From NCBI GenBank assembly GCA_017882905.1, contig JADGOO010000033.1, positions 1 to 47,721 of the forward strand: a stretch of DNA of 47,721 nucleotides. The letters are read 5' to 3'. The notes beneath the pieces were generated by a model. The model searched no databases. It was not told the origin of the DNA and saw only the letters and a list, made by a program, of their open reading frames with translations. How positions within the stretch are numbered: position 1 is the first letter of the stretch; the number at the start of each line of letters is the position of its first letter. Position numbers and translations under genes: made by a program. Shown in pieces: positions 1-6,623 of this stretch. This DNA is from Acidimicrobiia bacterium (GTDB lineage: Bacteria > Actinomycetota > Acidimicrobiia > IMCC26256 > PALSA-610).

Positions 1-1235
1 AGATCCACATGGAGAAGAAGCTCCGCATGACGCCGGAGCAGGTGAAGGCGGAGGCTGCGGCCGGTGTGGCGCGTGCCCGCGGCTACTGCGCCGACGTGGA
101 GTTCTCGCCGGAAGACGCCTACCGGTCCGACCGCGAGTTCATGCGCGAGGTGTGCCAGATCGCGGTCGACAACGGTGCCACCACGCTGAACATCCCCGAC
201 ACGGTCGGCTTCGCCGTACCGGAAGACTTCGGTGATCTCATCGCGTACGTGATCGCGAACGTGCGGGGCGATTTCATCGTCTCGACGCACTGCCACAACG
301 ACCTCGGCCTCGCGGTTGCGAACTCACTTGCCGGCGTGGCGCACGGTGCGCGCCAGGTGGAGTGCGCGGTCAACGGTCTCGGCGAACGGGCCGGCAACGC
401 CGCGCTCGAGGAGATCGTGATGGCGATCCGCACGCGCGCCGATCACTTCACGGGCGTCGGTGTGAACGTGCGCAGCGAAGAGCTCGCGCGCACGTCGCGG
501 CTCGTGTCGCGTCTCACCGGCTATCCCGTTCAGTACAACAAAGCTGTGGTCGGTCGCAATGCGTTCGCCCACGAGAGCGGAATCCATCAGCACGGCGTGC
601 TCGCCGACCGCAACACCTACGAGATCATCGACGCGGCCACGGTGGGCCAGGAAGCCGCGCAGATCGTGCTCGGCAAGCACAGCGGCCGTCACGCGTTCGG
701 CGACACGCTCGCCAAGATGGGGATCAAGGTGCAGGGCGACGCGCTCAACTCGGCGTTCGTTCGATTCAAGGAGCTGGCCGACAAGAAGATCGAGATCACC
801 GAAGCCGATCTCGAAGCGATCGTCGCGGAGGAGCTCGGCGTCGGTGCCGTGCACCGCTTCGCGATCGCCGAGCTCGACGTGCGCGGCGGCACGTTGGGCA
901 AGCCGCTCGCACGCGTGCTGCTCGACGACGCCGAGAAGGGCAAAATCGAGGCGACCGGTACCGGCGACGGCATGATCGACGCCGCCATCGCGGCGATCTC
1001 GCGGGCCTCCGAGGTGAGCGGCACGCTCACCAACTTCCAGGTGCAGTCGGTGACGGGTGGTGCCGACGCGTTGGGCGCGGTGGTCCTCACGCTCACGGCC
1101 GAAGGCCGGAAGGTCACCGGGCGCGGCGTGGCCACCGACGTGGTCGAGGCGTCGGCGCGGGCCTACCTCAACGCGGTGAACAAGATCGCGCGTTTGCGCG
1201 GTACGGCGAACCGAGAGATGGAAGTGGGACCGTGA
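1..1235 (+). CDS. leuA: 2-isopropylmalate synthase, 3' part (5' end outside window)
   Basis: This enzyme condenses acetyl-CoA with 2-oxoisovalerate in the first step of leucine synthesis, in the cytoplasm. The reading frame is open from base 3 and enters at Ile-His-Met-Glu, which matches an internal stretch of LeuA, so the gene begins upstream; about 100 N-terminal residues are missing. The 410 visible residues hold the end of the HMGL-like TIM barrel, with the metal-binding STHCHNDLG motif near visible residues 94-102 and the conserved NGLGERAGN segment. They continue through the linker domain (HESGIHQHG, GKHSGRHA) into the C-terminal leucine-sensing dimer domain (roughly visible residues 275-400). 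The stop overlaps the next start by 4 bp (GTGA), so the methyltransferase is probably cotranslated. leuC and leuD lie 2 kb downstream on the other strand. Confidence 0.95.
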   Translation, partial: IHMEKKLRMTPEQVKAEAAAGVARARGYCADVEFSPEDAYRSDREFMREVCQIAVDNGATTLNIPDTVGFAVPEDFGDLIAYVIANVRGDFIVSTHCHNDLGLAVANSLAGVAHGARQVECAVNGLGERAGNAALEEIVMAIRTRADHFTGVGVNVRSEELARTSRLVSRLTGYPVQYNKAVVGRNAFAHESGIHQHGVLADRNTYEIIDAATVGQEAAQIVLGKHSGRHAFGDTLAKMGIKVQGDALNSAFVRFKELADKKIEITEADLEAIVAEELGVGAVHRFAIAELDVRGGTLGKPLARVLLDDAEKGKIEATGTGDGMIDAAIAAISRASEVSGTLTNFQVQSVTGGADALGAVVLTLTAEGRKVTGRGVATDVVEASARAYLNAVNKIARLRGTANREMEVGP

Positions 1236-1891
1236 CCGCCGATGTGAACCGCTGGATCGACTCGTCGACCGCGGTCGGGTGGGCGCGCGACTATCTCGAG
1301 ATCCGGCGCGACATGCCGTATCGGGCGCAAGGCTACGAGGCACTCGTGGAGGTGCTCACCGTGCGGCGGGTGCGCCGCGTGCTCGATCTCGGCACGGGCG
1401 ATGGCTACACGCTCGGTCTCGTGCTCGGTCTGCATCCCGCCGCCACGGGCGTGGGCGTCGACCTCAACCCCGAGATGCTGCGCCTCGCCGAGGAGCGGTT
1501 CGCGGGTGAGGCGCGTGCCGAGGTGCTCGAACAGGATCTTGACGCAGCGCTGCCCGCCTCGTTGGGCCGGTTCGATCTCGTCGTGAGCAGCTTCGCGATC
1601 CACCACTGCGCGCCCGACCGACAGCGCGCGCTGTACGGCGAGGTGCTCGAGCGGCTCGAGCCCGGCGGGCTGTTCGTGAACCTCGAGCACGTCGACTCAC
1701 CCACGATCGAGCTGCACGCCGCGTTCCTTGCCGCGCTCGGCCGTACCCTCGCCGACGACGACCCGTCGAACCAGCTCGTGGCCGTCGATGCGCAGCTCGG
1801 GTGGCTGCGCGACCTCGGCTACACGCAGGTCGAATGCCTGTGGAAGTGGCGCGAGCTCGCCCTGCTCACCGGTACTGCACCGGGCACCTGA
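1232..1891 (+). CDS. class I SAM-dependent methyltransferase
   Basis: This is a 219-residue Rossmann-fold methyltransferase of unknown substrate. Motif I is VLDLGTGDGYT (about residues 50-60), followed by the acidic end of strand 2 in GVGVDLNPEM (about 73-82). A FDLVVSSFAIHH segment and an EVLERLEPGGLF post-motif resemble the ubiE/menG and trans-aconitate methyltransferase groups. The GTG start at 1232 is chosen because it overlaps the leuA stop as GTGA; the same frame is open far upstream but that part reads as antisense-like, Arg-rich sequence inside leuA. The family is common and cytoplasmic. The coupling to leuA suggests only co-expression, not a role in leucine synthesis. Confidence 0.85.
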   Translation: MTADVNRWIDSSTAVGWARDYLEIRRDMPYRAQGYEALVEVLTVRRVRRVLDLGTGDGYTLGLVLGLHPAATGVGVDLNPEMLRLAEERFAGEARAEVLEQDLDAALPASLGRFDLVVSSFAIHHCAPDRQRALYGEVLERLEPGGLFVNLEHVDSPTIELHAAFLAALGRTLADDDPSNQLVAVDAQLGWLRDLGYTQVECLWKWRELALLTGTAPGT

Positions 1892-1999
1892 GAGTCAGGT
1901 TTCAACCGGCGGGCGCTTCGGGTCGATGCATCGCGCGTGGACACATGCACGCACGGCTCGCGCGGGAGCGCCGACCCGAACTGTGCGCGCTGCTCCACG

Positions 2000-2257
2000 A
2001 TGGCCGGGACCGGCCCCATGTTCCGCGCCGGCCGGCACGTCGTCGAGGCACGGGAGTGGACGCGCACGGGCCGGACCGTCACGACGATGGGCGAGCTCGG
2101 CCGGCTGGCATGGACGGCTGCCGTGCTCGCGCCATCGGTACCCGGCGTGTACCTGCTCGTGGTCGGGCACATGCCGTTCGGTGTGCTCGGCCCGTTCTTC
2201 TCGCTCGTGGCCGGCTACGCCGTGCTGCCGTCGGTGTGGGCCCGCGGCCGCCGCTGA
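2000..2257 (+). CDS. small two-helix membrane protein, hypothetical
   Basis: A short open frame encodes about 85 residues if read from ATG 2000; an ATG at 1937 would add 21 residues including two cysteines. The C-terminal half carries two hydrophobic stretches (starting near LAWTAAVLAP and PFGVLGPFFS) separated by a short Gly-His-Met turn, and ends in a basic ARGRR tail, as expected for a hairpin membrane protein. I do not recognise the family. Support is the membrane-like composition, the good fit in an otherwise empty gap and the strong hairpin at 2276-2316 just after its stop. No clear ribosome-binding site decides the start. Confidence 0.45.
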   Translation: MAGTGPMFRAGRHVVEAREWTRTGRTVTTMGELGRLAWTAAVLAPSVPGVYLLVVGHMPFGVLGPFFSLVAGYAVLPSVWARGRR

Positions 2258-2275
2258 CCCGGCACGCTCACGAAC

Positions 2276-2316
2276 CAGCGTGACGATCCGACCGTCCCGG
2301 GCGGATCGTCACGCTG
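2276..2316. terminator. strong bidirectional hairpin between convergent genes
   Basis: Perfect 15-bp arms, CAGCGTGACGATCCG (2276-2290) and its exact reverse complement (2302-2316), enclose an 11-nt loop. The hairpin lies 18 bp after the small membrane protein and 26 bp beyond the stop of the convergent Hcp-like gene, so it can serve both. There is no U-run, which is usual in high-GC actinobacteria. The bases at and after the 3' arm, GTCACGCTGATTGAG, recur almost exactly at the second hairpin near 29173-29207. Confidence 0.75.
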
Positions 2317-2342
2317 ATTGAGCTCAGCTGGGTTCCGAGTCG

Positions 2343-3149
2343 TCAGCAGGAGACTTGCAGCGCACTGTCGAAGCAGGTGACCAGTGGGTTCGCGAACCCG
2401 CCGGCCGTCAGCTGCTGTCGGTAGCTGTAGGTGATCCTCGTCGCCGCGAACGTCACTTGCTCGTGCGGCGTGAGGTCGCCGCCGCCGGCCTCGATCTTGT
2501 AGCTCGACACGATTGCGTTGTCGAGCGTGAGGACGAGGTAGTCGGTTCCCTGCTTCTCGAGCGAGAGCACGATCGTGCCGAGGCTGTTGCCCTGCGCGTT
2601 GGCGAGCATGAACTTCGGCGACGCCTTGTCCTCGTTCTTGACCACGGTGAGGTCGAGCAACGTCGACGTGCTGGCGGCGGCGCCGCACGCCTGACCGGTG
2701 GTGCCGCCGTTCGACACCCCCCACGACCACGAGACGACGTCGATCTCGTTGGGGTGCAGCGCGTCGGTCGACTCACCAGGGATGTTCGCCACGTTCAGGA
2801 ACGCGCCGTTGGCGGGCGCGCCGGGTGACGGCGGGCCGGGCGGCGTCGGGCACTGCACGGCCGGCAAAAGGCGAACGATGCTCGCCTGGCCGACGGGACC
2901 CTGCGAGCCGGTCGGGCCTTGGGCGTCCCACGACTGCAACGTCTCGGTGCTCTTGCACGTGGGTGGGCTCCCGACGTGGATGCTCGCGGCGCGGATCGCG
3001 CCGGCCGACGAGGCACAGCCGAAGAACGTCGGGTTCGGTCCGCCTGCGGCCGACGCGAGCTCGTAGCTCACGCTGCCGACGGCCGTGGCGCCGACGATCA
3101 CCGAGAAGAGGACCACCACGGCTCGCGAACGGAGCAGCTTGCTGCGCAT
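2343..3149 (-). CDS. secreted Hcp-fold protein with collagen-like linker
   Basis: This 268-residue exported protein is of unknown role. Residues 1-35 form a signal peptide (basic MRSKLLRSR, a hydrophobic core, then ASAAG). Residues about 41-75 contain Cys45 and Cys65 in a pattern common before collagen stubs on actinobacterial surface proteins, followed by a short Gly-X-Y run (GPTGSQGPVG, 78-87) and a Pro-rich linker. Residues about 118-245 match the Hcp1 family, the tube subunit of type VI secretion: NIPGEST, EIDVVSWSWGVSN, NEDKASPKFMLA, YLVLTLDNAIVSSY and TPHEQVTF are all present. A Gram-positive host has no type VI apparatus and no other such gene is nearby, so an extracellular ring or tube, or an adhesive role, is more likely. 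The C-terminus has two more cysteines. Confidence 0.8.
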   Translation of the reverse strand: MRSKLLRSRAVVVLFSVIVGATAVGSVSYELASAAGGPNPTFFGCASSAGAIRAASIHVGSPPTCKSTETLQSWDAQGPTGSQGPVGQASIVRLLPAVQCPTPPGPPSPGAPANGAFLNVANIPGESTDALHPNEIDVVSWSWGVSNGGTTGQACGAAASTSTLLDLTVVKNEDKASPKFMLANAQGNSLGTIVLSLEKQGTDYLVLTLDNAIVSSYKIEAGGGDLTPHEQVTFAATRITYSYRQQLTAGGFANPLVTCFDSALQVSC

Positions 3150-3179
3150 TGCACACCACCAATCTGGGTTCGCGCCCGC

Positions 3180-3204
3180 TCCGCCGGCGAGGGTAACCGG
3201 CGGA
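3180..3204 (-). terminator. hairpin after leuCD
   Basis: TCCGCCGG (3180-3187) and CCGGCGGA (3197-3204) are perfect 8-bp arms around a 9-nt loop. The hairpin lies 33 bp past the leuD stop on the minus strand and 30 bp before the start of the Hcp-like gene. It would separate the leucine operon from that gene. It has no U-run. Confidence 0.45.
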
Positions 3205-3236
3205 TGTGCCGTCGAAAAGGGCGCCCAGTGGTGGAT

Positions 3237-3836
3237 TCAGCTCGCGGTCACGCGCGGCATCCAGGCCGCGCGCGTGCGCTCGTAACCCGCGATGTCGGTG
3301 TCGTGTTGGAGCGTGAGGCCCACGTCGTCGAGGCCGTTCAGGAAGCGGTGTTGCGTGAAGTCGTCGAGTGGAAACGACACGTCGATGCCGAGGCTCGGGA
3401 CCGCAACGCGGCGCTGCTCCACGTCGATCACGATCTCGGTGGCCGGATCGTCGTCGAGTGCTTCCCAGATTCGCTCGATCACATCTTGGGGGATCGTGAT
3501 CGCGAGCAAGCCGGTCTTCGTGGAGTTGTTGCGGAAGATGTCGGCGAAACGCGACGACAAGACTGCCGCGAAGCCGTAATCCTGCAAGGCCCACACTGCG
3601 TGCTCGCGGGACGACCCGGTGCCGAAGTTCGGTCCGGCGACGAGCACGTTGGCGCCGTGGTAGCGCGATTGGTTCAGCACGAAGTCGCTGCTCTCGCGCC
3701 ACTCGCTGAAGAGGCCCTCGCCGAAGCCGGTGCGCTCGACGCGCTTCAGCCAGTCGCTCGGGATGATCTGGTCGGTATCGACATCGGAACGCCGCAACGG
3801 CACGCCGCGTCCGGTGATCACGTGTACTGCTTGCAT
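3237..3836 (-). CDS. leuD: 3-isopropylmalate dehydratase small subunit
   Basis: LeuD is the small (swivel-domain) subunit of isopropylmalate isomerase, which converts 2- to 3-isopropylmalate together with LeuC in the cytoplasm. The 199-residue protein has the conserved RRSDVDTDQIIPSDWLKR opening, the GPNFGTGSSREHAVWAL substrate-binding loop and a FRNNSTKTGLL segment, with normal family length. The ATG at 3836 is chosen over an upstream in-frame start at 3941 because AGGGAG lies 8 nt before it and the homology begins there. It follows leuC by 19 bp, so the two form one operon. Confidence 0.95.
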   Translation of the reverse strand: MQAVHVITGRGVPLRRSDVDTDQIIPSDWLKRVERTGFGEGLFSEWRESSDFVLNQSRYHGANVLVAGPNFGTGSSREHAVWALQDYGFAAVLSSRFADIFRNNSTKTGLLAITIPQDVIERIWEALDDDPATEIVIDVEQRRVAVPSLGIDVSFPLDDFTQHRFLNGLDDVGLTLQHDTDIAGYERTRAAWMPRVTAS

Positions 3837-3855
3837 CGTGGCTCCCTGGCGTCGA

Positions 3856-5268
3856 TCAGTCGAGATCGTCGGGCGTGGCGAAGTGCCCGGCGATGGCGGT
3901 GGCGGCAGCAACGGCCGGCGACACGAGATGTGTGCGCCCACCCTTGCCCTGGCGGCCTTCGAAGTTGCGGTTGCTGGTGGAGGCGCACCGCTCGCCCGGC
4001 GCGAGCTTGTCGGGGTTCATTGCCAGGCACATCGAACAACCGGGTTCGCGCCAATCAAACCCCGCGGCGCGGAACACCGCGTCGAGCCCTTCGGCCTCGG
4101 CTTGCGCCTTCACCGCTTCGGAGCCCGGCACCACGAGCGTGCGCAGCCCGGCCTTCACCGTGCGGCCGCGCGCCACGTCGGCCGCCGCCCGCAGATCCTC
4201 GATGCGCGAGTTCGTGCACGAGCCGATGAACACGGTGTCGACGGCGATGTCGCGCATCGGCGTGCCGGCCTTCAGCCCCATGTAGGCCAACGCTCGTTGG
4301 ATCGATTCGCGCTGCGAGGCGTCGACCGCTGAGTCGGGCGACGGCACCCCGTCGTCGATGGTCACCGTCTGGGCCGGGTTCGTTCCCCACGACACGTGGG
4401 GTCGCAGCTCGGCGCCGTTGAGCACCACTTCCTTGTCGAACGTGGCGCCGGCGTCGCTGGGCAGGGCTCGCCACGCGTCGAGCGCGGCTTCCCAAGCGGC
4501 GCCCTTCGGCGCGAAGTTGCGGCCCTCCACGTAGGCGAACGTCACGTCGTCGGGCGCGACGAGCCCGGCTCGTGCACCCGCCTCGATCGACATGTTGCAC
4601 AACGTCATGCGACCCTCCATCGAGAGCGCACGGATCGCGTCGCCGCGATACTCGAGCACCGAACCGATGCCGCCGCCCGTGCCGATGCGGGCGATGATCG
4701 CCAACGCAACGTCCTTCGCCGTGACGCCGCGTGGGAGCGCGCCGTCGACCGTGATCGCCATCGTGCCCGGACGGGTCTGTGGCAGCGTCTGCGTGGCGAG
4801 GACGTGCTCGACCTCGCTCGTGCCAATGCCGAATGCGAGCGCCCCGAACGCGCCATGGGTGGACGTGTGCGAATCGCCGCACACGATCGTCATCCCCGGT
4901 TGTGTGAGACCTTGCTCAGGGCCGATCACGTGCACGATGCCCTGGCCCGCGTCGCCGACGCCGTAGAGGCGCACGCCGAACTCCGCGCAGTTCCGCGCGA
5001 GCACGGCCATCTGCTGCGCGCTGATCGGCTCGGCCACTTCGCCAAGGCGCGTCGGCACGTTGTGGTCCATCGTGGCCACCGTGAGGTCGGGTCGCCGGAC
5101 CGTGCGCCCGGCAAGGCGCAGACCGTCGAACGCCTGCGGCGACGTGACCTCGTGCACGAGGTGGAGATCGATGTAGAGCAGATCGGGCTCGCCCTTGGCG
5201 TGATGCACCACGTGCTGGTCCCAGATCTTCTCCGACAGTGTTCTCGGTGTCGTGGTGGTCGGCGCCAT
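3856..5268 (-). CDS. leuC: 3-isopropylmalate dehydratase large subunit
   Basis: LeuC is the aconitase-family large subunit of isopropylmalate isomerase. The 470 residues are full family length. The three cysteines that hold the catalytic [4Fe-4S] cluster are visible at about 351 ([11 protein letters not shown]), 411 and 414 ([12 protein letters not shown]). DHNVPT and [14 protein letters not shown] give the other substrate and cluster contacts. The gene is transcribed away from the divergent IclR-type regulator. The 64-bp gap between the two starts holds a perfect inverted repeat overlapping both likely -10 boxes, so leucine-responsive repression or activation by that regulator is expected. 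Confidence 0.96.
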   Translation of the reverse strand: MAPTTTTPRTLSEKIWDQHVVHHAKGEPDLLYIDLHLVHEVTSPQAFDGLRLAGRTVRRPDLTVATMDHNVPTRLGEVAEPISAQQMAVLARNCAEFGVRLYGVGDAGQGIVHVIGPEQGLTQPGMTIVCGDSHTSTHGAFGALAFGIGTSEVEHVLATQTLPQTRPGTMAITVDGALPRGVTAKDVALAIIARIGTGGGIGSVLEYRGDAIRALSMEGRMTLCNMSIEAGARAGLVAPDDVTFAYVEGRNFAPKGAAWEAALDAWRALPSDAGATFDKEVVLNGAELRPHVSWGTNPAQTVTIDDGVPSPDSAVDASQRESIQRALAYMGLKAGTPMRDIAVDTVFIGSCTNSRIEDLRAAADVARGRTVKAGLRTLVVPGSEAVKAQAEAEGLDAVFRAAGFDWREPGCSMCLAMNPDKLAPGERCASTSNRNFEGRQGKGGRTHLVSPAVAAATAIAGHFATPDDLD

Positions 5269-5300
5269 GGTGTCCCGTGCCTTTGCCGGTCGTCGTGGGG

Positions 5301-5326
5301 CGTCTCACTAGATGAGACGCTATGCT
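5301..5326. promoter_or_regulatory. divergent leuC / regulator promoter with inverted-repeat operator
   Basis: CGTCTCA-CTAGA-TGAGACG (5301-5319) is a perfect 7-bp inverted repeat with a 5-nt spacer. A plus-strand -10 box TATGCT (5321-5326) ends 6 nt before the ATG of the regulator at 5333, implying a leaderless transcript. On the minus strand TAGCGT (5322-5317) is a candidate -10 for leuC and overlaps both the operator and the opposing -10. IclR-type regulators of the NdgR/LtbR group are known to bind such leuC promoter repeats, so this is the likely operator. Confidence 0.75.
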
Positions 5327-5332
5327 CACTGA

Positions 5333-6046
5333 ATGGGCAGCGTAGCAGGCGTGCAAGTGCTCGACCGCAGTGTTGCCGTGCTCGATGCCGTTGCCGCCCA
5401 GGGCCCACTCGCGCTCGCCGAGCTCGCCGACGCCACCGGCCTGCCGCGAGCGACCGCGCACCGGCTGGCGATCGCGCTCGAGGTCCACGGACTCCTGGCT
5501 CGCGACGGCGGCGGCCGCTTCGCGCTCGGGGGCCGGCTGATCGGTTGGGGCGCCATCGCCGCCCGCTCTGATCCGATCCTCGACGCCGCGCCCGCCGTGC
5601 TCGCCGCGTTGCGCGATTCGAGTGGCGAGTCGGCCCAGCTCTACGTGCGCGAAGGCGACCAACGTGTGTGCGTGGCCATTGCCGAACGGGCGACCGGACT
5701 GCGCGATTCGGTGCCGCTCGGGGCCGCGTTGCCACTCGACGCCGGTTCGGGCGCACGCGTGCTCCTTGCCTGGGCCGACGACGCCGAACGCTTCCCGCGC
5801 GTCGCTGCCGGCGAGCTCGCGGCCGTGCGCCGCCGAGGGTGGGCGCAGACCGTGGGCGACCGAGAACCGGGAGTGGCCAGCGTGAGCGCGCCGGTCCACG
5901 ACGCGTCGGGTGCGGTGGTGGCCGCGATCTCCGTCTCGGGCCCGATCGAACGGATCGGGCGCCAACCCGGGCGCGGGCTCGCCGCCACGGTGGTCGCCGC
6001 GGCCCGCGATCTCGAAGCGCGTGCCCGAGGCGACGCGCGCCCGTAA
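5333..6046 (+). CDS. ndgR: IclR-family regulator, NdgR/LtbR type
   Basis: This 237-residue transcription factor has an N-terminal winged helix-turn-helix (about residues 5-62, ATGLPRATAHRLAIALEVHGLL) and an IclR effector domain (about 75-232, with the ASVSAPVHDASGAVVAAISVSGP signature). Members divergent from leuCD in actinobacteria (NdgR, AreB, LtbR) control leuCD and leuB and respond to amino acid state. Orientation and operator here are the same, which is the main basis for the name. The ATG at 5333 sits 7 nt after a TATGCT -10 box and has no Shine-Dalgarno, consistent with leaderless translation. It may also act on other targets not visible here. Confidence 0.88.
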   Translation: MGSVAGVQVLDRSVAVLDAVAAQGPLALAELADATGLPRATAHRLAIALEVHGLLARDGGGRFALGGRLIGWGAIAARSDPILDAAPAVLAALRDSSGESAQLYVREGDQRVCVAIAERATGLRDSVPLGAALPLDAGSGARVLLAWADDAERFPRVAAGELAAVRRRGWAQTVGDREPGVASVSAPVHDASGAVVAAISVSGPIERIGRQPGRGLAATVVAAARDLEARARGDARP

Positions 6047-6068
6047 CCTTCGCGTAACACGTCGGGCC

Positions 6069-6081
6069 TACGGTCTTGCCC
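6069..6081 (+). promoter_or_regulatory. leaderless promoter, TACGGT -10
   Basis: TACGGT (6069-6074) ends 7 nt before ATG 6082, so transcription should start at or next to the A of the start codon. No ribosome-binding site precedes the ATG. It lies in the short gap after the NdgR-type gene. Confidence 0.5.
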
Positions 6082-6591
6082 ATGGACGTGGAGGTACGGC
6101 GCTGGCCGTCTGAACGGCTCGTGGTCGACGACTTGCGAGCCCGGGAGGTTCCGAGGCTGCTCCTGCTCGACGACGAGGAGCCGCCGCCCGAGATCTACGA
6201 CTGTCTCGAGGATTGGATTCGGCTCCCTGCGAGTGACGCCGATCTCGAGGCGCGCCGGCTCGCCGTGGCGCGCCGGGGTGTGGAGCACTCGGTGCGGCCA
6301 CGGCTCGACGAAGCAGGCATCCTGCGCTTCCGCGACTCGTGGGTGAGCCTCTCGCCCGTGGAACGGGAGCTGGCGAGCGCGCTCGTCGACAAGTTCGGCG
6401 CGGTGGTGGCCCGAGGCGTGCTGACCGATCGGGCGTGGCCCGATGGCGCACCCACCCGCAACGCCCTCGACGTGCACATGCTCCGCTTACGGCGCCGCGC
6501 CGCGTCGGTGAGTCTGGAGATCCGCACCGTGCGGTCGCGTGGCTACCTCATGCACGCGGCCGCGGCGATGGAGATGTCGGCAACGGGCTGA
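6082..6591 (+). CDS. orphan winged-helix regulator (OmpR/PhoB-type DNA-binding domain)
   Basis: A 169-residue protein whose residues about 82-157 form a PhoB-type winged helix: ILRFRDSWVSLSPVE, then a recognition region around PTRNALDVHMLRLRRR, and the closing wing RTVRSRGYLM. The first 80 residues are acidic (LLLLDDEEPPP) and look like a remnant or divergent receiver-like domain, without the Asp-Thr-Lys set of a working phosphoacceptor. No histidine kinase is adjacent. The start at ATG 6082 is preferred over TTG 6076 because of the -10 box at 6069-6074. The target genes are unknown; the divergently regulated leucine genes and the following hydantoinase genes are its neighbours. Confidence 0.75.
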   Translation: MDVEVRRWPSERLVVDDLRAREVPRLLLLDDEEPPPEIYDCLEDWIRLPASDADLEARRLAVARRGVEHSVRPRLDEAGILRFRDSWVSLSPVERELASALVDKFGAVVARGVLTDRAWPDGAPTRNALDVHMLRLRRRAASVSLEIRTVRSRGYLMHAAAAMEMSATG

Positions 6592-6611
6592 ACCTCCGTG
6601 CGCCCGTCCCG

Positions 6612-6623
6612 TAGCGTGCGGCC
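6612..6623 (+). promoter_or_regulatory. leaderless promoter, TAGCGT -10
   Basis: TAGCGT (6612-6617) ends 6 nt before GTG 6624 of the hydantoinase A subunit. The identical hexamer and spacing are found before the molybdenum hydroxylase starting at 36298 on the minus strand. Confidence 0.5.

Noticed and set aside
2343-3149. Type VI secretion system inferred from the Hcp domain
   Set aside because: No sheath, baseplate, VgrG or ATPase gene is present, and the protein has its own signal peptide, which tube proteins lack.
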